DNA of 48,293 nucleotides, taken from the NCBI GenBank assembly GCA_019234815.1, contig JAFALA010000018.1, positions 1 to 48,293 on the forward strand. Direction: 5' to 3'. The stretch comes from Burkholderiaceae bacterium. GTDB taxonomy: Bacteria > Pseudomonadota > Gammaproteobacteria > Burkholderiales > Burkholderiaceae_C. The notes beneath the pieces are model-generated. The model ran no database searches. It saw nothing but the letters and a program-made list of their open reading frames with translations, and was not told the DNA's origin. Below are positions 1 through 11,176 of the stretch, piece by piece. Every line of letters starts with the position of its first letter. Within the stretch, counting starts at the first letter, position 1. Made by a program: the position numbers and the translations under genes.

Positions 1-266
1 GTGCCCAAGGACTGCAAGAGCGAAGTTGACAGCGTTGATACAACGGTGCTCGCAATGACAGCCAAATCCGTGGTCGTGATCGCAGAGAACTGCTGGGTAT
101 TCAGATCCGCAAATGGCTTGGAGCCGAGCGACGCCACTTGAGTCGTCGTCAAGGCCTGAATTTGCTCAGTCGAGAAGGCAGCCCAGTCATTGGAGTTCAA
201 CCCCGCGAGCGTGGCGGTGCTCAGACCTTGAATCTGAGTGGTGGTCAATCCAGTGATGAGTGACAT
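1..266 (-). CDS. Octapeptide-repeat protein, N-terminal fragment (runs off the window)
   Basis: An open frame begins at ATG 266 on the minus strand and runs off the left edge after 88 codons; the frame is closed upstream by TGA near 320, and no better start lies between. The translation begins MSLITGLTTTQIQGLSTATL and divides into ten consecutive 8-residue units of the pattern [A/G]-[L/I]-[S/T/N]-[T/S]-x-[Q/D]-[I/V/L/F]-x, for example GLTTTQIQ, AFSTEQIQ, ALTTTQVA, DLNTQQFS and AITTTDLA. There is no signal peptide and no cysteine. Large proteins with LTTxQ repeats occur in Comamonadaceae and are often given uninformative surface-protein or haem-utilisation labels; that is recollection, and the function is unknown. 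Only a weak AGG precedes the start. The reading frame and periodicity are seen directly; any role is speculation. Confidence 0.72.
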   Translation of the reverse strand, partial: MSLITGLTTTQIQGLSTATLAGLNSNDWAAFSTEQIQALTTTQVASLGSKPFADLNTQQFSAITTTDLAVIASTVVSTLSTSLLQSLG

Positions 267-888
267 GGTGGGCTTGCCTGTAGTGCAAATGCTGGTCGCC
301 GCTTGCGCTGCGATCGATCAAGGCCCGGCGCAATCCGGAGGACTGCCCGAGCGCGGGAATTTCGTTTCTTTAAAGGTTGAACACCATGGGCCGTGCTTGA
401 TCGCTCGCCGGCGTTTGTACGCCTCGAATGCGAAACAAGGACTCCCTACTTCGAGGGACGAGTTGCCAAGCTTTACCAACAGAGCTGTGCTTGGGACTCT
501 TTCATCTCCATCGGTGTTTCGGAACCTTAGGGAAGAAACTTTAGGAAAATTTGAAAAAAGAGAAAAAAAGCCGTTTTCTGGTGCAAATTCAAGGGTTAAC
601 CCTTGGTTCTGAATCCAATCCGAATATGCCGCCGGCCAGGCTGCCATATGGCTTCCCTTGGGCAAAGGCATGGAATGGTGTTCGGACATGGTTGGCGTGA
701 CCCACAAATGGCTTCCCCGCGATGTTAGGGACGCACGCCAAAACCGAAACACGCAAAAGGGACCTAATCGTGATTTACTTTGAGCCTGCAGCGGTGGTTA
801 CAACTGCGACGCGGCGTCATATTGGCGGAAGTGATCGAATTGGATTTGCGTCAGCCGATAAAAATATTCATCAACTGATTGGGCGATT
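267..888. other. Intergenic region without a recognisable gene
   Basis: About 620 bp between the repeat-protein start and the GntR stop. It is less GC-rich than its surroundings, with an A-rich tract at 541-570. The open frames across it (238-612 plus, 318-752 minus) have no recognisable domain, poor composition and no ribosome site, so I treat it as non-coding. It probably holds the promoter of the leftward repeat protein. A short inverted repeat, TGGGC/GCCCA, at 880-896 overlaps the GntR stop but has no adjacent T tract in either direction. Confidence 0.6.
516..543 (-). promoter_or_regulatory. Possible flagellar-type (sigma-28) promoter, weak
   Basis: Read on the minus strand, TAAAGTTT (543-536) matches the -35 part of the FliA consensus exactly. 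It is followed after 12 bases, rather than the usual 11, by TCCGAAAC (523-516), which matches GCCGATAA at five of eight positions. It lies about 250 bases upstream of the octapeptide-repeat gene and points toward it. One good half-site and one poor one with off-by-one spacing could be chance in an AT-rich stretch. Confidence 0.2.
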
Positions 889-1563
889 TCAGCCCACTTT
901 TTCGATGGGATCTTGCGGTGTGGCGGCTGCCAACCCGTGCTCAAAGTGCTCGCGCATCAGCCGGCGGCTGGCCTCGGCGTCGCGCGCGAGCAGGGCGTTC
1001 ATCAGGTCCCGGTGTTCCTGCAGGGACTCGCTGACCCGGCCTTGGCGAAACAAGGAGTGGTGCCGGTTGAGTTTCATCAGGCGGCGCAGGTCGTTGATGA
1101 TCTGTTGGCGCCACCGGTTGTCTTCAATCGCGAGCAATTGCATGTGGAAGGCTTCGTTGGCGATGAAGAAGGCGTCGCGGCGGTCGTGCTCTGCTTCCAG
1201 GGTCTGGTGCAGTTGATTGAGGCTTTGCAGCTGGGCATCGCTGGCCTTGACGGCAACTTCGGCGGCGGCATCGCTCTCGAGCAAGGCCAGGAGTTGATAG
1301 GCCTCGCGCACGTCCCGCTCCGACATTTCGGTGACGTAGGCGCCGCGCCGCACCTTCATCGTCACCAATCCGTCGGCGGCCAGTACCTTCAGGGCTTCGC
1401 GCAAGGGCGTGCGGCTGATACCTAACTCGGCGCACAGCTTCAGCTCGTCAATCCAGCTGCCGGGTTCCAGCTCGCGCTGGAATATCTGCTGACGCAGGCG
1501 CTCTGCCACTTCTTCATAAAGTGCGCGAGGGGTCAGGCGGGCAGTGGGGGCTGACGTCGTCAT
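889..1563 (-). CDS. GntR-family transcriptional regulator, FadR/FCD subfamily
   Basis: A 224-residue DNA-binding regulator if ATG 1563 is the start; an in-frame ATG at 1626 would add 21 residues but overlaps the divergent promoter region. The N-terminal winged helix is clear (YEEVAERLRQQIFQRELEPG, then ELGISRTPLREALKVLAADG). The C-terminal all-helical FCD domain carries the metal-ligand type histidines NEAFH, near residue 135, and EHRDL and REHFEHG near the end. FCD proteins bind small acids or acyl-CoA-like ligands. It is divergent from scpA across about 110 bp, so the likely role is control of the propionyl-CoA/methylmalonyl-CoA operon; a ligand such as propionyl-CoA, methylcitrate or a related acid is only inferred. 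No obvious Shine-Dalgarno was seen. Confidence 0.9.
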   Translation of the reverse strand: MTTSAPTARLTPRALYEEVAERLRQQIFQRELEPGSWIDELKLCAELGISRTPLREALKVLAADGLVTMKVRRGAYVTEMSERDVREAYQLLALLESDAAAEVAVKASDAQLQSLNQLHQTLEAEHDRRDAFFIANEAFHMQLLAIEDNRWRQQIINDLRRLMKLNRHHSLFRQGRVSESLQEHRDLMNALLARDAEASRRLMREHFEHGLAAATPQDPIEKVG

Positions 1564-1641
1564 GGACGGTGGGATTCCGTATCGGTGAAGTCTGGCAGTG
1601 TACCCAGATTTCAATTTTGAATTCATAATTATAAATGATGG

Positions 1642-1660
1642 ATGCGGTATGATGCCGCAT
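1642..1660. promoter_or_regulatory. Palindrome in the gntR-scpA intergenic region, candidate operator
   Basis: ATGCGGTATGATGCCGCAT is a 19-bp inverted repeat with one mismatched pair inside. It covers TATGAT (1648-1653), a plausible -10 hexamer, and ends five bases before the AGGAGA ribosome site of scpA. The opposite strand carries TATAAT at 1633-1628, a possible -10 for gntR. The position suits an operator of the divergent GntR regulator. It could also be a hairpin in the scpA leader. Matching -35 boxes are poor. Confidence 0.45.
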
Positions 1661-1675
1661 TGCTAGGAGATCCCC

Positions 1676-3847
1676 ATGTCTGATTCGTCGCCCTCCCACA
1701 ACCATGAGTTTGCCGTCGCCACCCTGGAGCAATGGCTCAAGGCGGCCGCCAAGTCGGCACCCGGCGGAGATGTGGCGGGACTGAACTGGGTGACGCCCGA
1801 AGGGTTGACGGTCAAGCCGCTGTACACCACGGCCGACACGGCCAATCTGCCCTACGCCGACACGCTGCCCGGATTCGAGCCTTTCCTGCGCGGGCCGCAG
1901 GCCACCATGTATGCCGTGCGTCCCTGGACCATTCGCCAATATGCCGGCTTTTCGACGGCGGAAGAGTCCAATGCTTTCTATCGCAAGGCGCTAGCCGCGG
2001 GCGGGCAGGGCGTGTCGGTGGCCTTCGACCTGGCCACGCATCGCGGCTACGACTCCGACCATCCGCGCGTGATGGGCGACGTCGGCAAGGCCGGCGTGGC
2101 AATCGACAGCGTGGAAGACATGAAGGTCCTGTTCGACGGCATTCCGCTCGACAAGGTGTCGGTCTCGATGACCATGAACGGCGCCGTGCTGCCGGTGTTG
2201 GCCGGCTACGTGGTGGCCGCGGAAGAGCAGGGCGTCAGCCAGGACCAACTGGCCGGGACCATCCAGAACGACATCCTCAAGGAGTTCATGGTCCGCAACA
2301 CCTACATCTACCCGCCCGAGCCGTCGATGAAGATCATCGGCGACATCATCGAGTACACGAGCAAGAACATGCCCAAGTTCAACTCGATCTCGATCTCCGG
2401 CTACCACATGCAGGAAGCCGGTGCCAACCAGGCGCTGGAAATGGCCTTCACGCTGGCCGACGGCAAGGAATACGTCAAGACCGCCATCGCCTCTGGTCTC
2501 GACGTGGATGACTTTGCCCCTCGCCTGTCCTTCTTCTGGGCCGTGGGCATGAACTTCTACCTGGAGATCGCCAAGATGCGCGCCGCCCGCCTGCTGTGGT
2601 GCCGCATCATGAAGGGCTTCAATGCGAAGAATCCCAAGAGCCTGATGCTGCGTACGCACAGCCAGACCTCGGGCTGGTCGCTGACCGAGCAGGACCCCTA
2701 CAACAATGTGGTCCGCACCACCATCGAAGCCATGGCAGCGGTGTTCGGCGGCACGCAGTCGCTGCACACCAACTCGCTCGACGAGGCCATTGCGTTGCCG
2801 ACCGAGTTCAGCGCCCGCATCGCGCGCAACACCCAGCTCATCATCCAGGAGGAGACCCACATCACCAACGTGGTCGATCCCTGGGCCGGCAGTTACATGA
2901 TGGAAACGCTGACGCAGGAAATGGCGGATAAGGCCTGGGCCATCATCGAGGAGGTCGACGCCATGGGTGGCATGACCAAGGCAGTGGACAGCGGCTGGGC
3001 CAAGCTCAAGATCGAGGCCAGCGCAGCCGAGAAGCAGGCACGCATCGATTCGGGCAAGGACGTGATCGTCGGCGTCAACAAGTACAAGCTGGCCAAGGAA
3101 GACCCGGTCGACATCCTGGAGGTTGACAACGTCAAGGTGCGCGAATCGCAGATTGCGCGCCTGAAAGCCATCAAGGCCAAGCGCGATGCCGCCGCCGTGC
3201 AAGCGGCCCTGGCCGCGCTGACCGCAGCCGCCCAGAGCGGCGAGGGCAATCTGCTGGACCTGGCCATCAAGGCCATCCGCCTGCGTGCCACGGTGGGCGA
3301 GGTGTCGGACGCACTGGAATCAGTCTATGGGCGTCACCGCGCCGACACGCAAAAGGTCACCGGCGTCTACGCGGCGGCCTACGACTCGGCTGAGGGCTGG
3401 GAGAAGCTCAAGGGCGAGATTGCCCAGTTTGCCAAGGAGCAAGGCCGCCGTCCGCGCGTGATGGTTGCCAAGCTGGGCCAGGACGGCCACGACCGCGGCG
3501 CCAAGGTGGTGGCCACGGCCTATGCCGATCTCGGCTTCGATGTCGACATGGGCCCGCTGTTCCAGACGCCGGAGGAATGCGCCCGCCAGGCGATCGAGAA
3601 CGACGTGCACGCCGTGGGCGTGTCCACCCTGGCCGCCGGCCACAAGACCCTGGTGCCCGCCATCATTGCCGAACTGAAGAAGCAGGGGGCTGACGACATC
3701 ATCGTCTTCGCCGGCGGCGTGATTCCCGCGCAGGACTACGACTATCTGTATGAATCCGGCGTCAAGGGTGTCTATGGCCCGGGCACGCCGATTCCGGCCA
3801 GCGCCAAGGACGTGCTGGAGCAGATCAAGAAGGCCATTGCGGCCTGA
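1676..3847 (+). CDS. scpA: Methylmalonyl-CoA mutase, single-chain
   Basis: A 723-residue adenosylcobalamin enzyme interconverting (R)-methylmalonyl-CoA and succinyl-CoA, the last step of propionyl-CoA assimilation. The N-terminal TIM-barrel half carries the family signature [19 protein letters not shown] near residues 85-103, and the C-terminal cobalamin domain has DGHDRG with the lower-ligand histidine at 605. Length and single-chain architecture match the E. coli ScpA and large-subunit type, so no small subunit is expected. The start is fixed by AGGAGA 5 bases upstream of ATG 1676. It is the first gene of an operon with meaB 8 bases downstream, then pccB, pccA and a VOC protein. Regulation is probably by the divergent GntR protein through the palindrome just upstream. 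Confidence 0.97.
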   Translation: MSDSSPSHNHEFAVATLEQWLKAAAKSAPGGDVAGLNWVTPEGLTVKPLYTTADTANLPYADTLPGFEPFLRGPQATMYAVRPWTIRQYAGFSTAEESNAFYRKALAAGGQGVSVAFDLATHRGYDSDHPRVMGDVGKAGVAIDSVEDMKVLFDGIPLDKVSVSMTMNGAVLPVLAGYVVAAEEQGVSQDQLAGTIQNDILKEFMVRNTYIYPPEPSMKIIGDIIEYTSKNMPKFNSISISGYHMQEAGANQALEMAFTLADGKEYVKTAIASGLDVDDFAPRLSFFWAVGMNFYLEIAKMRAARLLWCRIMKGFNAKNPKSLMLRTHSQTSGWSLTEQDPYNNVVRTTIEAMAAVFGGTQSLHTNSLDEAIALPTEFSARIARNTQLIIQEETHITNVVDPWAGSYMMETLTQEMADKAWAIIEEVDAMGGMTKAVDSGWAKLKIEASAAEKQARIDSGKDVIVGVNKYKLAKEDPVDILEVDNVKVRESQIARLKAIKAKRDAAAVQAALAALTAAAQSGEGNLLDLAIKAIRLRATVGEVSDALESVYGRHRADTQKVTGVYAAAYDSAEGWEKLKGEIAQFAKEQGRRPRVMVAKLGQDGHDRGAKVVATAYADLGFDVDMGPLFQTPEECARQAIENDVHAVGVSTLAAGHKTLVPAIIAELKKQGADDIIVFAGGVIPAQDYDYLYESGVKGVYGPGTPIPASAKDVLEQIKKAIAA

Positions 3848-3855
3848 GTCAGTCC

Positions 3856-4879
3856 GTGACAGCTTCCGATCTTGTGTTGCACGTCACCGGGCCAGCGAGC
3901 CCGGCCCAGCGCCGCGCCATGGCCAAGGCCATCACGCTGCTGGAATCGACCCGTGCCGACCACCGGGTCCAGGCCGACGCGCTGCTCACGGCTTTGCTGC
4001 CGCACACCGGCAAGTCCTTGCGCCTGGGCATCTCGGGCGTGCCCGGCGTGGGCAAGAGCACTTTCATCGAAGCCTTGGGGCTGTTCCTGATCGAACGGGG
4101 CCACCGCGTGGCGGTGCTGGCGGTCGACCCCTCGTCCAGCGTCTCGGGCGGCTCCATCCTCGGCGACAAGACGCGCATGGAGCATCTGTCCATGGACGAG
4201 CGCGCCTACATCCGGCCCAGCCCCAGCAGCGGCACGCTGGGCGGCGTGGCCGAAAAGACGCGCGAGGCCATGCTGGTCTGCGAGGCGGCCGGGTTCGATG
4301 TCGTGATCGTCGAGACCGTGGGCGTGGGCCAGTCCGAGACAGCCGTGGCCGGCATGACCGACATGTACGTGCTCTTGCAGCTGCCCAACGCCGGCGACGA
4401 CCTGCAGGCGATCAAGAAGGGCGTGATGGAACTGGCCGACCTGGTCGTCATCAACAAGGCCGATCTCGATGCGGCGGCGGCCACGCGCGCGCAGGCGCAG
4501 ATCACCTCGTCGCTGCGCCTGTACGGCATGCACGGGCATCCCGACCATGCCCACCACGATCTGGTGCAGCAGCGCGCCCTCTGGCAGCCGCAGTGCATGC
4601 AACTCTCGGCCCTCAAACAGCTGGGGCTCGATCAGTTCTGGGAGCGCGTGCAGACCTTCAGGCAGATGCAGGCCGACAATGGCCGCTTTCAAAGCAAACG
4701 TCAGCAGCAGGCTGAGGCCTGGATGTGGGAGCGCATCCACGCCGGCTTGCGGCATCAGTTTTCAGAAGCACCGGCGGTTCGTGCCGTGCTGAACGACACC
4801 GTGGCGCTCGTGCTGCAAGGCCGCCTTGCGCCATCCACCGCAGCGCGCGAGCTGCTGGCCAAATTTTCTGGAGAAAGCC

Positions 4880-4887
<8 letters not shown>
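3856..4887 (+). CDS. meaB: MeaB/ArgK-type GTPase, methylmalonyl-CoA mutase chaperone
   Basis: A 343-residue G3E-type P-loop GTPase that loads and protects adenosylcobalamin in methylmalonyl-CoA mutase. Visible motifs are Walker [10 protein letters not shown] (about residues 60-68), the switch region [29 protein letters not shown] and the NKAD base-recognition motif; a C-terminal dimerisation arm follows. The start is GTG 3856, 8 bases after the scpA stop. The 3' end overlaps the pccB start by 8 bases, implying translational coupling. ArgK was an old name for this family and does not mean an arginine role. The scpA-meaB adjacency supports the chaperone assignment. Confidence 0.95.
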
Positions 4888-6412
<1,525 letters not shown>

Positions 6413-6425
6413 GCGAGTTTGGCAT

Positions 6426-6515
6426 CCTGCACTGCGTCGTTGGCTGCGTCATGAGCGCCTCGCCGTGCAGAAGCACTGTCTCGTTGCTCATTTCTTTGCC
6501 GCCTAGCATTGCAGG
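6426..6515. repeat. Intergenic palindromic element between pccB and pccA
   Basis: A 90-bp stretch within an otherwise tight operon. Its ends are near-perfect inverted repeats, CCTGCACTGC (6426-6435) and GCATTGCAGG (6506-6515), pairing at 9 of 10 positions, and it contains a smaller hairpin GTGC-AGAA-GCAC. Its make-up resembles the short palindromic intergenic repeats scattered through Comamonadaceae genomes. With only one copy here, repeat status is inferred. It could affect the pccB/pccA transcript by folding. Confidence 0.4.
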
Positions 6516-6557
6516 CGCCAAATCGCTCAGAGATTGAGCGTCATTGGAGAAGAATCC

Positions 6558-8633
<2,076 letters not shown>

Positions 8634-8640
8634 GGCCTTG

Positions 8641-9102
8641 ATGAGTAAACCTTACAGAATTCTGGGTATCCAACAGATCGCCATCGGCGGCCCCGACAAG
8701 CAGGCCTTGCGCAAGCTCTGGGTCGATGTGCTAGGGCTGAGCGTCACCGGCAATTTCGTCTCCGAGCGCGAGAACGTCGACGAAGACATCTGCGCCATCG
8801 GCAGCGGTCCGCACAAGGTCGAGGTCGACCTGATGCAGCCGCTTGATCCCGAGAAGAAGCCGGCCGTGCACGCCACGCCGCTGAACCACGTCGGCCTGTG
8901 GGTGGACGACCTGCCCAAGGCTGTCGAGTGGATGACAGCCAACGGCGTCCGGTTCGCGCCTGGCGGCATCCGCAAGGGCGCCGCCGGCTACGACATCTGC
9001 TTCATCCACCCCAAGAGCAATGACGAGTTTCCGATTGCCGGGGAGGGGGTGCTGATCGAATTGGTGCAGGCACCCGCCGAGGTGATCCAGGCTTTGGCAT
9101 AA
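8641..9102 (+). CDS. VOC-superfamily protein, probable methylmalonyl-CoA epimerase or glyoxalase-like
   Basis: A 153-residue vicinal-oxygen-chelate protein. Its place directly after pccA suggests the epimerase that converts (S)- to (R)-methylmalonyl-CoA, a step the pathway needs. The metal site differs from textbook epimerase (His, Gln, His, Glu): by my hand alignment the ligands here are Gln12 (IQQIAIG, where IDHVAIA is usual), Glu61, His83 ([10 protein letters not shown]) and Glu140 (VLIELVQ). Gln/Glu/His/Glu is the set described for human glyoxalase I. So the fold and a metal site are well supported, while the exact reaction is not. ATG 8641 has GAGG just upstream. Confidence 0.72.
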   Translation: MSKPYRILGIQQIAIGGPDKQALRKLWVDVLGLSVTGNFVSERENVDEDICAIGSGPHKVEVDLMQPLDPEKKPAVHATPLNHVGLWVDDLPKAVEWMTANGVRFAPGGIRKGAAGYDICFIHPKSNDEFPIAGEGVLIELVQAPAEVIQALA

Positions 9103-9140
9103 AATGCCGAGTTCAGTCCAATAATTTACCGGAGCCATTC

Positions 9141-9311
9141 ATGGGCAACAAAATCATCACCGAAGCCATGCGCCGCGCAACCCCCCGCCCTGCGGCCCCG
9201 GCTGGCGTCACCCTGACTCCCTCTGGCACCGGCCAGAAGATCAGCCTGGAGCGCGGTTCCCACACCCGTTCCAAGAAGAACCCGGGCAAGCGTCCTCACA
9301 AGGGCGGCTGA
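9141..9311 (+). CDS. Small basic protein of unknown function (56 aa)
   Basis: A short frame with a good ribosome site (GGAG at 9131-9134, 6 bases before ATG 9141) encodes 56 residues starting MGNKIITEAMRRATPRPAAP and ending in the strongly basic tail RSKKNPGKRPHKGG. It has no cysteine, no hydrophobic segment and no signal peptide, so a soluble nucleic-acid- or ribosome-associated protein is conceivable, but I do not recognise it. It lies 38 bases after the VOC gene and is followed by a terminator-like hairpin at 9350-9385, so it ends the propionate transcript or forms its own unit. Start, ribosome site, codon choice and terminator together argue that it is a real gene. Confidence 0.65.
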   Translation: MGNKIITEAMRRATPRPAAPAGVTLTPSGTGQKISLERGSHTRSKKNPGKRPHKGG

Positions 9312-9316
9312 TTTGT

Positions 9317-9334
9317 ACGGTACGCATGTACCGT
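9317..9334. repeat. Inverted repeat after the 56-aa gene
   Basis: ACGGTAC-GCAT-GTACCGT is a perfect 7-bp stem with a 4-base loop, beginning 6 bases after the stop codon. No T tract follows. It may be part of a double terminator with the hairpin at 9350, or a stabilising 3' stem-loop. Confidence 0.5.
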
Positions 9335-9349
9335 GCCCCGTGTTTCATA

Positions 9350-9385
9350 CAGGCCCGCGCCTCACGGCAGGGCCTGTCTTCATTT
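9350..9385 (+). terminator. Probable rho-independent terminator
   Basis: CAGGCCC (9350-9356) pairs with GGGCCTG (9370-9376) across a 13-base loop, followed by the T-rich TCTTCATTT. It lies between the 56-residue gene and the FAD dehydrogenase start at 9397, so the two are probably separate transcripts. Confidence 0.55.
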
Positions 9386-9396
9386 AGAGATTCACC

Positions 9397-11064
9397 ATGC
9401 TTCGCATCACTGAACTGAGACTGCCCCTGAACCATGCCGAGGACGCGCTGCGGCTGGCCGTGGTGGCGCGTCTGGGTGTTCAGGATGCGGAGCTGAAATC
9501 GTTCACGGTGTTCAAGCGCAGCTACGACGCGCGCAAGAAATCGGCCATGGTGCTGATCTACACCGTGGACTGCGAGCTCGACCATGAAGCCGCCGTGCTC
9601 AAGCGCTTCGAGGGCGACACGCATGTGCGCCTCACGCCGGACATGGACTACAAGTTCGTCGGCCAGGCGCCGGCCGACTTCTACGCCGGCGAACGTCCGC
9701 GGCCCGTGGTGATCGGCTTCGGCCCCTGCGGCATTTTTGCGGCGCTGATCCTGGCGCAGATGGGCTTGCGACCCATCGTGCTGGAGCGCGGCAAGCAGGT
9801 GCGCGAGCGCACCAAGGACACCTGGGGCCTGTGGCGGCAGAGCGAGCTCAATCCCGAGTCGAACGTGCAGTTCGGCGAGGGTGGGGCGGGTACCTTTTCG
9901 GACGGCAAGCTCTGGAGCCAGATCAGCGACCCGCGCCACCTCACGCGCAAGGTGCTGACCGAGTTCGTGCAGGCCGGCGCGCCGGAGGAAATCCTCTACG
10001 TCAGCAAGCCCCACATCGGCACCTTCCGCCTGGTCAGCATGGTCATCAAGATGCGCGCGCAGATCGAGGTGCTGGGTGGCGAGATCCGCTTTCAGCAGAA
10101 GGTCAGCGACGTGCTGATCGAAACGCAGGGCGGCGACAAGCACGTCCGCGGCGTGGTGCTGGAGTCGGGCGAGCAGATCCGCGCTGACCACGTCGTGCTG
10201 GCCCTGGGACACAGCGCGCGCGACACCTTCGCCATGCTGCACGAGCGCGGCGTGTTCATGGAGGCCAAGCCGTTTTCGATTGGTTACCGCATCGAACATC
10301 CGCAAAGCGTCATCGACAAGGCGCGCTTCGGCCCCAATGCAGGCAACCCCATCCTGGGCGCGGCCGATTACAAGCTGGTGCACCATGCAAGCAACGGTCG
10401 CTCGGTCTACAGCTTCTGCATGTGTCCGGGCGGCACCGTGGTGGCTGCCACCTCCGAACCCCTGCGCGTGGTCACCAACGGCATGAGCCAGTACTCGCGC
10501 AACGAGCGCAATGCCAATGCGGGCATCGTCGTCGGCATCTCGCCGCAGGACTACCGGCAGGACGGCAAGCACGAGGGGCCGGTCAATCCGCTCGACGGCA
10601 TGGTTTTCCAGCGCATCTGGGAGTCGCGCGCCTACGAGTTGGGCGAGGGCGGCTACAGGGCGCCGGGCGCGCTGGTGGGCGACTTCATCAAGCGCCAGCG
10701 CAGCAAGGCGCTGGGCCATGTCGAGCCGTCTTACAAGCCGGGCGTGACCTTGACCGACCTGGCGCAGCCGGGCCGCGGCAGCCTGCCCGACTACGCGCTC
10801 GACGCGATCCGCGAAGCCCTGCCGGCCTTTGAGCGCCAGATCAAGGGCTTTTCCATGACCGACGCCGTGCTGACCGGCGTGGAGACGCGCACCTCTTCAC
10901 CGCTGCGCATCACGCGCGGCCGCGATTACCAGAGCCTGAATGTCAAGGGCTTGTACCCTGCAGGCGAGGGCGCCGGCTATGCGGGCGGCATCATGTCCGC
11001 AGGCGTTGACGGCATCGAAGTGGCCGAAGCCCTCGGGCGAGATGTTCTACAAAATGCTTCGTAA
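9397..11064 (+). CDS. Uncharacterised FAD-dependent dehydrogenase (COG2509-like)
   Basis: A 555-residue cytoplasmic flavoprotein. An N-terminal domain of about 100 residues precedes the dinucleotide-binding motif VIGFGPCGIFAALILAQMG and the acidic-ended strand PIVLERGKQVRERT. Further conserved blocks include FGEGGAGTFSDGKLWSQISD, VLALGHSARDTF and the C-terminal flavin-contacting GLYPAGEGAGYAGGIMSAGV. This architecture fits the large family of uncharacterised FAD-dependent dehydrogenases; the substrate is unknown. It is bracketed by terminator-like hairpins and looks monocistronic. The stop codon lies inside the inverted repeat 11052-11089. Confidence 0.88.
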   Translation: MLRITELRLPLNHAEDALRLAVVARLGVQDAELKSFTVFKRSYDARKKSAMVLIYTVDCELDHEAAVLKRFEGDTHVRLTPDMDYKFVGQAPADFYAGERPRPVVIGFGPCGIFAALILAQMGLRPIVLERGKQVRERTKDTWGLWRQSELNPESNVQFGEGGAGTFSDGKLWSQISDPRHLTRKVLTEFVQAGAPEEILYVSKPHIGTFRLVSMVIKMRAQIEVLGGEIRFQQKVSDVLIETQGGDKHVRGVVLESGEQIRADHVVLALGHSARDTFAMLHERGVFMEAKPFSIGYRIEHPQSVIDKARFGPNAGNPILGAADYKLVHHASNGRSVYSFCMCPGGTVVAATSEPLRVVTNGMSQYSRNERNANAGIVVGISPQDYRQDGKHEGPVNPLDGMVFQRIWESRAYELGEGGYRAPGALVGDFIKRQRSKALGHVEPSYKPGVTLTDLAQPGRGSLPDYALDAIREALPAFERQIKGFSMTDAVLTGVETRTSSPLRITRGRDYQSLNVKGLYPAGEGAGYAGGIMSAGVDGIEVAEALGRDVLQNAS

Positions 11065-11095
11065 TGGCTTCGTAAATAGCGAAGCATTTATTGTT
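11052..11095 (+). terminator. Nested inverted repeats at the end of the FAD dehydrogenase gene
   Basis: AAATGCTTCG (11052-11061) pairs perfectly with CGAAGCATTT (11080-11089). Alternatively GCTTCG (11067-11072) pairs with the same right arm, CGAAGC (11080-11085), over a 7-base loop and is followed by ATTTATTGTTT. The two foldings are mutually exclusive and begin within the coding sequence. Terminator function is likely but the T tract is interrupted. Confidence 0.45.
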
Positions 11096-11137
11096 TCAAT
11101 AGATTGCACATCATTGTCCGCGAAGGCTAGACTTCGG

Positions 11138-11162
11138 CAGCAGGACTAGACCCTGCTGTTTT
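11138..11162 (+). terminator. Rho-independent terminator-like hairpin just before the lysR start
   Basis: CAGCAGG-ACTAGAC-CCTGCTG is a perfect 7-bp stem followed directly by TTTT. It ends 14 bases before the LysR ATG. It may finish transcripts from the FAD gene or, if the lysR promoter lies upstream, act as an attenuator in the lysR leader. Confidence 0.6.
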
Positions 11163-11176
11163 GAACGCTACGCCGC

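Noticed and set aside
318..752. 144-codon minus-strand frame in the first intergenic region
   Set aside because: No ribosome site, no hydrophobic or conserved pattern, odd composition; more likely leader DNA of the repeat-protein gene.
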